From: Akkermansia sp.
Lineage (GTDB): Bacteria > Verrucomicrobiota > Verrucomicrobiia > Verrucomicrobiales > Akkermansiaceae
Reading direction: 5' to 3'
Assembly (NCBI GenBank): GCA_017555465.1
Contig: JAFZGH010000282.1
Span: 1 to 6,431 of the forward strand
DNA length: 6,431 bases
Both the position numbers and the translations under genes were made by a program. Below are positions 1 to 3,971 of the stretch, in pieces. Every line of letters begins with the position of its first letter. Within the stretch, counting starts at the first letter, position 1. The notes beneath the pieces are model-generated. The model made no database searches. It was not told where the DNA came from and saw nothing but the letters and a program-made list of their open reading frames with translations.

Positions 1-189
1 AGCATAGCTACCGGCAAAAGCTGTCTGGTACGCGTGAACGACCGCGGGCCCTTCCACCGCCGCCGCATCATCGACCTCAGCCCCGCAGCGGCCCGCGCCA
101 TCGGCTGCAAATGGGGTGTGCACCAGGTCAAGGTCGAGACCGTCTCCGTGGGCGATGGCCCCAACAGACGCCCCCACCCGGAGGATTAA
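1..189 (+). CDS. rlpA: RlpA-like septal ring lytic transglycosylase, C-terminal part (5' end outside window)
   Basis: The first reading frame is open from base 1 and gives 62 residues before TAA at 187-189. The visible part is the second half of a double-psi beta-barrel: VRVNDRGPF at residues 10-18, then RIIDLSPAAARAIG at 22-35, and a closing strand GVHQVKVETV at 39-48. This block is the hallmark of RlpA. In that family the Asp of NDRGPF (here D14) is catalytic or structural in lytic transglycosylases that cleave peptidoglycan glycan strands lacking stem peptides, usually at the division septum. Only a short Arg/Pro-rich tail follows, so there is no C-terminal SPOR domain. Whether the protein is a lipoprotein cannot be seen. 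The gene converges on the ABC transporter operon and ends just before a hairpin terminator. The family call is firm; enzymatic activity is inferred. Confidence 0.87.
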   Translation, partial: SIATGKSCLVRVNDRGPFHRRRIIDLSPAAARAIGCKWGVHQVKVETVSVGDGPNRRPHPED

Positions 190-215
190 CACCCCGCGTA
201 CACATTTTCAGAGGC

Positions 216-245
216 AAAAACAGCGCCCGGAGGGGCGCTGTTTTC
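216..245. terminator. Bidirectional rho-independent terminator between convergent genes
   Basis: An 8-bp perfect stem, CAGCGCCC (221-228) with GGGCGCTG (233-240), closes a GGAG tetraloop. It is flanked by AAAAA on the left (216-220) and TTTT on the right (241-244), so a U-run follows the hairpin on either strand. It lies 27 bp after the rlpA-like stop and 26 bp beyond the ATPase stop, so it can serve both transcripts. Confidence 0.9.
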
Positions 246-270
246 TATAACAAACTGGAATCAAGGCGAT

Positions 271-1002
271 TCAGCGCAGCGAGAAGAAATCCCGGATGCG
301 GGAGTTATCGCTGGCCGCAATCACGCTGGGCGGGGCATCAATGACCACCTTGCCATCTGCCAGGAACACGATGCGGTCTGCCAGTTCCATGGCGAAATCC
401 GTATCGTGCGAAACCACCAGCATCGTCATGCCATCCTTAGCCAGCTCGCGCATGAGGTTTTCCACCTCGCCCACCATTTCGGGGTCCAGAGCAGAGGTCG
501 GTTCATCGAAAAGCAGCACCTCCGGGTTCATGGCCAGCGCACGCACAATGGCCACGCGCTGCTTCTGCCCGCCGGAAAGCTGGGAGGGATACGCCTTCGC
601 CTTATCGCGCAGGCCGATGCGGTGCAGCAGGTGCAGCGCCTGGGTTTCGGCCTCGGTGCGGGTCATGAGGCCGCATTTCACCGGCGCCAGGGTAATGTTG
701 TCCAGAATGGTGAGGTTGGCAAAGAGATTGAAATGCTGGAATACCATGCCCACCTTGGCGCGGTAGTGGTTCAGGCCGTTCTCACTGCGGTCCACCGGCT
801 TACCGTGGAACAGCACATCGCCCCCGGTCGGGGTCTCCAGGAAATTCATGCAGCGCATCACCGTGCTCTTACCCGCGCCGGAGGGGCCCAGCAGGAACAC
901 CACCTCGCCCTTGGTCACGCCCACGGACACACCATCAATCACGCGGTGGTCGCCGAATTCCTTGACCAGCCCGCGCACCTCTAAAATGTTATCAGCGTTC
1001 AT
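271..1002 (-). CDS. glnQ: Polar amino-acid ABC transporter ATPase (GlnQ/HisP family)
   Basis: A 243-residue cytoplasmic nucleotide-binding subunit of a polar amino-acid importer, about the usual length for GlnQ/HisP/ArtP proteins. All catalytic motifs are intact: Walker A GPSGAGKST at 39-47, Q-loop Q89 in VFQHFNLF, signature LSGGQKQR at 142-149, Walker B VLLFDEPT at 162-169 with catalytic E167, D-loop SALD at 170-173 and switch His199. The stretch FNLFANLTILDN after the Q-loop is typical of this family. The ATG overlaps the 3' end of the upstream permease gene by 11 bp, and a purine-rich GAAGAAG precedes it, so translation is probably coupled. ATP hydrolysis by a dimer would drive import through the fused permease. 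The symbol names the family only; the transported amino acid (Gln, Glu, Arg, His, Cys or other) cannot be told from the ATPase. Confidence 0.95.
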   Translation of the reverse strand: MNADNILEVRGLVKEFGDHRVIDGVSVGVTKGEVVFLLGPSGAGKSTVMRCMNFLETPTGGDVLFHGKPVDRSENGLNHYRAKVGMVFQHFNLFANLTILDNITLAPVKCGLMTRTEAETQALHLLHRIGLRDKAKAYPSQLSGGQKQRVAIVRALAMNPEVLLFDEPTSALDPEMVGEVENLMRELAKDGMTMLVVSHDTDFAMELADRIVFLADGKVVIDAPPSVIAASDNSRIRDFFSLR

Positions 1003-2473
1003 TCTTCTTCAGAGAGTTTTCAAGTTTCTTCAACAGCTGGCTCAGGCACACCACCACCACCAGGTAGATAAGAGCCACCACAATGAGCGGCAGGAAGGCA
1101 TCGTAGGTCTGACTGCGGATGATATCGCCACCCTTGGTGAGATCCTGCAGGGCAATGTAACCACACACCGACGTCTCCTTGAGCAGCACAATGAACTCAT
1201 TGCCCAGCGCCGGCAGCACATTCTTGAACGCCTGCGGCAGAATCACCGAACGCATCGTCGTGCCGTAGCTGAGGCCCAGGCTGCGCCCGGCCTCCATCTG
1301 GCCGCCATCCACCGCCATGATGCCGGAGCGGATAATCTCTGCCACATACGCGCCGGAGTTCACACCGAATGCCACAATGGCCACCAGCACCTTGCTCACA
1401 TCCACCGAGCCGAAAATCACAAAGTAGATAATGAGCAGCTGCACCACCACCGGCGTGCCGCGCACCACTGTCAGGTAAATATGGCACAGGAAATTCAGCA
1501 TCTTGTAACGCCCGGTCTGGTCGTGCGCGCTGCGAATCACCGCCACCAGGAAGCCGATGCACAGGCCCATGAGCACCGCGCAGGCCGAAATCTCAATCGT
1601 CACCAGGAAACCATTCACCAGGTACTTCCAGCGGTTATCCTTCACAAAGTTGGTGTTGACGGAATCCTGCAGGCGTTCCCACAGCCCCTTTTCCACAGCG
1701 GGCACGGCAGGCACCGCCAGCGGCTTGCCATCCTTATCCAGATAGCGCGCCCAGATTTCGGCCATCGTGCCATCGGCCTTCATCTCGGCCATGGTCGTGT
1801 TGAACATGGCCAGCAGCTCCGGACGGCTCTTGCTGATAGCCATGGCATATTCCTCAGAAACCAGGGATTCCGGCAGAATCACCAGCCCCTTATTGCGCGC
1901 CACATGCTCCTCAGAGGGGGCACTGTCCAGCACCACGGCATCAATCTTACCCGTCACCAGCGAAGCCACCGCCAGTGCACCATCCTGGAAGCGCTCCGGC
2001 TCCTGGATGTTCTCCGTCACGTACATATCACCCGTGGTGCCGTGCTGCACCCCCACGCGCTTCCCCTTCAAATCTGCCGGGCCGGCAATGGGGCTGCCCT
2101 CGCGCACAATAATCACCTGGTCAGCCTTCACATAACTGGTCGTGAAATCAATCTGCTTCTTGCGGTCCTCTGTCACCGTGATGCCAGAGGCGGCCACATC
2201 CGCCTTGCCGGACTGCACAGCGGCAATCACCGAATCAAACGCCATGTCCTCAATCACCAGCTCCAGACCATTGCGGAGGGCAATCTCCCGCACCATGTCG
2301 GCATCAATACCCACAATGCGCTCCCCCTGGTAAAACTCATAGGGAGGGAAGGTGGCATTCGTCACCATAATCAGCTTGCTGCGTTCCTCCTGCTTCTCAC
2401 CACAGGACGTCAGAAACAGCGCCATGAACGCCAGCATCACTGCCAGCCATTTTTTATATACTATACCGGGCAT
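992..2473 (-). CDS. Lipoprotein substrate-binding domain fused to permease of a polar amino-acid ABC transporter
   Basis: With the ATG at 2473 this is 493 residues. Residues 1-24 are a lipoprotein signal: basic YKKW, a hydrophobic run and lipobox LTSC with Cys24. Residues about 34-247 form a periplasmic amino-acid-binding domain, with FPPYEF 42-47, GIDADMVREIA 55-65, ASGITVTEDR 95-104 (where the family binds the substrate amino and carboxyl groups), VQHGTTGD 142-149 and D183. After a Pro/Ala linker, residues about 283-480 form a HisM/GlnP-type permease with roughly five hydrophobic segments and an EAA loop starting EAGRSLGL near 395 (ATPase contact). The fusion resembles Gram-positive GlnP-type proteins, so two binding domains would sit on each permease dimer. 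Start choice: the frame stays open to a GTG at 2542 inside the mobile element. ATG2473 gives the best signal peptide but has a poor Shine-Dalgarno. GTG2491, preceded by AGGG, is an alternative. Substrate unknown. Confidence 0.93.
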   Translation of the reverse strand: MPGIVYKKWLAVMLAFMALFLTSCGEKQEERSKLIMVTNATFPPYEFYQGERIVGIDADMVREIALRNGLELVIEDMAFDSVIAAVQSGKADVAASGITVTEDRKKQIDFTTSYVKADQVIIVREGSPIAGPADLKGKRVGVQHGTTGDMYVTENIQEPERFQDGALAVASLVTGKIDAVVLDSAPSEEHVARNKGLVILPESLVSEEYAMAISKSRPELLAMFNTTMAEMKADGTMAEIWARYLDKDGKPLAVPAVPAVEKGLWERLQDSVNTNFVKDNRWKYLVNGFLVTIEISACAVLMGLCIGFLVAVIRSAHDQTGRYKMLNFLCHIYLTVVRGTPVVVQLLIIYFVIFGSVDVSKVLVAIVAFGVNSGAYVAEIIRSGIMAVDGGQMEAGRSLGLSYGTTMRSVILPQAFKNVLPALGNEFIVLLKETSVCGYIALQDLTKGGDIIRSQTYDAFLPLIVVALIYLVVVVCLSQLLKKLENSLKKNER

Positions 2474-2530
2474 GCGCGTGAAGATTAGCACAACACGCCC
2501 TGAATGAAAAGGTAAAAAACAAAGAATGGT

Positions 2531-2539
2531 TATTTTAAT
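2531..2539 (+). repeat. Left copy of 9-bp direct repeat, putative target-site duplication
   Basis: TATTTTAAT lies one base outside the left terminal inverted repeat and recurs exactly at 2967-2975, one base outside the right one. A 9-bp AT-rich duplication at both ends of a terminal-inverted-repeat element is the usual footprint of DDE-transposase insertion. A chance match is possible but unlikely given its exact position. Confidence 0.78.
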
Positions 2540-2540
2540 C

Positions 2541-2560
2541 ACATGTGTCCCAAAGTTTCG
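2541..2560 (+). repeat. Left terminal inverted repeat
   Basis: ACATGTGTCCCAAAGTTTCG is the exact reverse complement of 2946-2965. It begins with a small palindrome, ACATGT. Confidence 0.9.
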
Positions 2561-2610
2561 GTAGGACTGCTTTCAAATTCTTGTAGCACAGCTAATTGAC
2601 AATACGCTGC

Positions 2611-2669
2611 TAAATTGTAATTTATCGGCGAGCAAAGCGAGCGGAATTCATAGCCCACGGTAGTGGGCG
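2611..2669 (+). repeat. Left inner inverted-repeat arm (59 bp)
   Basis: This segment pairs with 2887-2945 with three mismatches. It contains the tandem motif GCGAGC-AAA-GCGAGC and its own perfect 6-bp hairpin, GCCCAC-GGTA-GTGGGC, at 2653-2668. It can therefore form either a short local hairpin or a long duplex with the other arm. Confidence 0.9.
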
Positions 2670-2681
2670 CAAGAGGTTAGA

Positions 2682-2714
2682 CAGGGGTGGAGCGACGGAG
2701 TCGCGGAACCCCTG
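2682..2714. repeat. Left-arm two-tier hairpin
   Basis: An outer 7-bp stem CAGGGGT (2682-2688) with ACCCCTG (2708-2714) encloses symmetrical GGA/GGA internal loops. These enclose an inner 5-bp stem GCGAC (2692-2696) with GTCGC (2700-2704) and a 3-base loop. It occupies the position matching the right-arm hairpin at 2840-2874. Confidence 0.75.
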
Positions 2715-2755
2715 GTCAAACAAAAAAAATGACCTGAACCCCGAACACAGTGAGT

Positions 2756-2804
2756 GGGTGGCAGAAGGCTAAGCATCAACATAAAGCATCGTTTTCTGTC
2801 ACCC
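2756..2804. repeat. Central stem at the axis of the palindrome
   Basis: GGGTGGCAGAA (2756-2766) pairs with TTCTGTCACCC (2794-2804) at 10 of 11 positions around a 27-base loop. An overlapping alternative hairpin ACCCG-TTATCA-CGGGT (2801-2816) is followed by a T-rich run ending in seven Ts (2826-2832), which resembles a weak plus-strand terminator. The A-run at 2722-2728 can pair with that T-run across the axis (AACAAAAAAA, 2719-2728). Confidence 0.6.
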
Positions 2805-2839
2805 GTTATCACGGGTTTTGGTTTGTTTTTTTGTTGGAG

Positions 2840-2874
2840 CAGGCGCTGCGCGTGCTGACGCACGCTTGCACCTG
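2840..2874. repeat. Right-arm two-tier hairpin
   Basis: An outer stem CAGGCGC (2840-2846) with GCACCTG (2868-2874) pairs at 6 of 7 positions. It encloses an inner perfect 6-bp stem GCGTGC (2850-2855) with GCACGC (2860-2865) and loop TGAC. The architecture is the same as the left-arm hairpin at 2682-2714, although much of the sequence differs. Confidence 0.75.
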
Positions 2875-2886
2875 CCTAACATCTGT

Positions 2887-2945
2887 CGCCCACTACCGTG
2901 GGCTAAGAATTCCGCCCGCTTTGCTCGCCGATAAATTACAATCTA
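2887..2945 (-). repeat. Right inner inverted-repeat arm (59 bp)
   Basis: This is the reverse complement of 2611-2669 with three mismatches, and it contains the hairpin GCCCAC-TACC-GTGGGC (2888-2903). It directly abuts the right terminal repeat, whereas the left arm has 50 extra bases (2561-2610) at that junction. Confidence 0.9.
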
Positions 2946-2965
2946 CGAAACTTTGGGACACATGT
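2946..2965 (-). repeat. Right terminal inverted repeat
   Basis: CGAAACTTTGGGACACATGT is the exact reverse complement of 2541-2560. Confidence 0.9.
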
Positions 2966-2966
2966 A

Positions 2967-2975
2967 TATTTTAAT
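2967..2975 (+). repeat. Right copy of 9-bp direct repeat, putative target-site duplication
   Basis: This copy of TATTTTAAT contains, on the minus strand, the TAA stop codon (2971-2973) of the neighbouring exported-protein gene. The insertion therefore duplicated the stop and left the protein's C-terminus unchanged. Confidence 0.78.
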
Positions 2976-3423
2976 GGCATTCCAGCTCAATACAAACCAG
3001 ATTCCTCTGCTGGCACCAGGCAAAGCGCTTCAGGCAGCACGGCGGTTCCCCCTCATCGCGCCGTTCCTGCATCCGGGCATTCAGTTGCTCCAACAGGGCA
3101 GCACTTTCCAGCGCGTCCAGAGACTCCCCCTCCACGCTCACCTGAACAGGGCGGGAATCCTCTGCCGCAGCAAAACAATCCGCCGCAGCAGGCACCTCAA
3201 TCACCCCGGCAATCACCAGATAATTATCCTGGGTAGGAATCGTCCAACGGTCGTCAAACTTCTGTCGGGCACGCCACTGCGCGCGGCTGATGCCGCCATC
3301 CAGCACCAGGCGTCGCTGCAGCGGTTCCACATCTGTGCGCAACGGTGGCTCCGATTCCGGCCAGAGGAAAATCCCCATCGACAGCAGTACCAGCAGCGCT
3401 GCAAAGCATCCCATCTTCCTCAT
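2971..3423 (-). CDS. Hypothetical small membrane-anchored or exported protein
   Basis: A 150-residue protein that I do not recognise. It opens with MRKMGCFAALLVLLSMGIFLW, a basic start and one hydrophobic segment (about residues 5-21), so it is either a signal-anchored or a secreted protein. C6 precedes the hydrophobic core and is not in a lipobox. The rest is predicted soluble, with basic/acidic alternation (RRLVLDGGISRAQWRARQKFDDRW) and a Cys-rich C-terminus, CCLKRFAWCQQRNLVCIELEC, with five cysteines among the last 22 residues. The ATG at 3423 is preferred over an in-frame GTG at 3441 because GAGGAG (3432-3437) lies 8 bases upstream of it. The gene ends exactly in the 9-bp repeat flanking the mobile element. 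Before that insertion the transporter start would have been about 61 bp downstream on the same strand, so co-transcription is possible. Function unknown. Confidence 0.75.
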   Translation of the reverse strand: MRKMGCFAALLVLLSMGIFLWPESEPPLRTDVEPLQRRLVLDGGISRAQWRARQKFDDRWTIPTQDNYLVIAGVIEVPAAADCFAAAEDSRPVQVSVEGESLDALESAALLEQLNARMQERRDEGEPPCCLKRFAWCQQRNLVCIELECH

Positions 3424-3640
3424 CCCTGTATCTCCTCGCACACGTTATAAGCTGTTATCCGACATATCACCTCATGGCATTTCCCCACAAAAATCTCATT
3501 ACCACATTTCTTATTCATTATCAATACCAATTCACGTTTATGGGACGACTTTTCGCTGTTTAACACACATTTCGCGGACGACTTGCTGCCTACCTGCTGT
3601 CGGTATGGCACGTTGAGAAATATAAAGGACACGCGTTGGC
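3424..3640 (-). promoter_or_regulatory. AT-rich upstream region of the small exported-protein gene
   Basis: This AT-rich stretch is the presumed promoter region of the gene starting at 3423. Two 9-bp direct copies of GGACGACTT (3543-3551 and 3576-3584) lie 33 bp apart, about three helical turns, each next to a TTCGC. A minus-strand TGATAATGAATAAGA (3509-3523) contains GATAAT, a possible -10, and partly resembles a Fur box. No convincing -35 could be placed, so the promoter position is unresolved. Short open frames here have no good start signals and look spurious. Confidence 0.35.
3432..3437 (-). promoter_or_regulatory. Ribosome binding site deciding the start of the small exported-protein gene
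   Basis: GAGGAG on the minus strand lies 8 bases before the ATG at 3423. It is the clearest Shine-Dalgarno in the window and argues against the upstream GTG at 3441. Confidence 0.7.
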
Positions 3641-3672
3641 ATAATCAGAAACAGCCCTCTCAAGCGGAATTT

Positions 3673-3812
3673 CGAGCCCGTCAGGGCGGCATAAAGAGGC
3701 GGAATATGCCAGCCCATCGAGTTCAAGGCATATCGGTATCGAACGAACGGCCATTTGCGTTGCCGGCGTATTCTTTTTATCCGCGCATTATGCCGCCCGC
3801 TACACGGGCTCG
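3673..3812. repeat. Long-range inverted repeat (20 paired bases) in intergenic region
   Basis: CGAGCCCGT (3673-3681) pairs with ACGGGCTCG (3804-3812). After a 2-versus-5-base internal loop, GGGCGGCATAA (3684-3694) pairs with TTATGCCGCCC (3788-3798). Further in, GCGGA (3699-3703) can pair with TCCGC (3780-3784), and AATATGCC (3703-3710) with GGCGTATT (3765-3772) or alternatively with GGCATAT near 3727. No coding frame of quality is present. It resembles a dispersed structured intergenic repeat more than a protein gene, but copy number cannot be judged from one window. Confidence 0.65.
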
Positions 3813-3832
3813 GTGCTCATTTTTACTGAGGA

Positions 3833-3852
3833 CGAGGGCCTTGCGGCCCTCG
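3833..3852. repeat. Perfect 8-bp hairpin
   Basis: CGAGGGCC (3833-3840) pairs with GGCCCTCG (3845-3852) around loop TTGC. It lies between the long inverted repeat and the next stem-loop. No U-run follows on either strand, so it is not an obvious terminator. Confidence 0.75.
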
Positions 3853-3853
3853 C

Positions 3854-3902
3854 TACGATTATACCGCTCTACCGGGCTCAAAATCCCGCTGCGGCGGTCG
3901 TA
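3854..3902. repeat. Interrupted stem-loop
   Basis: TACG (3854-3857) pairs with CGTA (3899-3902), ACCGC (3863-3867) with GCGGT (3894-3898), and CGGG (3873-3876) with CCCG (3885-3888). The stems are separated by a 5-base bulge and a symmetrical 5x5 internal loop, giving a three-tier stem with an 8-base apical loop. It is part of the same structured block as 3673-3852. Confidence 0.5.
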
Positions 3903-3905
3903 CCA

Positions 3906-3942
3906 GAAAAAACAACAGGCGCGCACTTGAGTGCGCGCCTGT
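3906..3942 (-). terminator. Rho-independent terminator of the autotransporter gene
   Basis: A perfect 12-bp GC-rich stem, ACAGGCGCGCAC (3915-3926) with GTGCGCGCCTGT (3931-3942), closes a 4-base loop. On the minus strand it is followed by TGTTTTTT (3907-3914). It lies 29 bp after the autotransporter stop codon, in the correct orientation. Confidence 0.9.
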
Positions 3943-3971
3943 GAGATTTCTGCTGCACTGGGGCAACTGCA

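Larger units (their letters stand above)
2540..2966. mobile_element. Non-autonomous MITE-like foldback element with terminal inverted repeats
   Basis: This 427-bp segment sits between the small exported-protein gene and the transporter operon. It is bounded by 20-bp perfect inverted repeats (2541-2560 and 2946-2965) and by the 9-bp direct repeat TATTTTAAT. The outermost bases (C at 2540, A at 2966) do not pair with each other. Inside, a 59-bp arm (2611-2669) pairs with 2887-2945 at 56 of 59 positions. Further in lie matching but diverged hairpins and a central stem. No convincing coding sequence is present. Short open frames of 70-75 codons inside it follow the palindrome and look spurious. 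It therefore lacks a transposase and would need one supplied in trans. The transposase family is not recognised. An AT-rich target and 9-bp duplication are compatible with several IS families. Confidence 0.8.

Noticed and set aside
848..2488. Long plus-strand open frame (546 codons) opposite the transporter genes
   Set aside because: It is the antisense of the ATPase and permease genes, with a His/Gln/Arg-rich composition and no recognisable domain. The minus strand carries full ABC motifs.
2574..2602. Outward promoter from the element toward the transporter (minus-strand TTGTCA)
   Set aside because: At 16-18 base spacing the candidate -10 sequences match TATAAT at only two positions or so, so the promoter is not supported.
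2540..2966. CRISPR array or integron attC site
   Set aside because: Repeats are inverted rather than regularly spaced direct repeats, and there is no spacer pattern, integrase gene or attC core signature.
2648..2974. Short open frames of 71-74 codons on both strands inside the foldback element
   Set aside because: They follow the inverted repeats, have low-complexity Cys/His/Arg composition and no convincing ribosome binding site. They look like by-products of the palindrome.
2953..3450. 165-codon plus-strand frame opposite the small exported gene
   Set aside because: It starts inside the terminal repeat of the mobile element and is antisense to the better-supported minus-strand gene, which has a signal segment and a GAGGAG ribosome binding site.
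3420..3632. 70-codon minus-strand frame ending with a 4-base ATGA overlap with the start at 3423
   Set aside because: The overlap suggests translational coupling, but the only starts are a GTG at 3632 and an internal ATG at 3518, both with poor ribosome binding sites. The composition looks like intergenic DNA.
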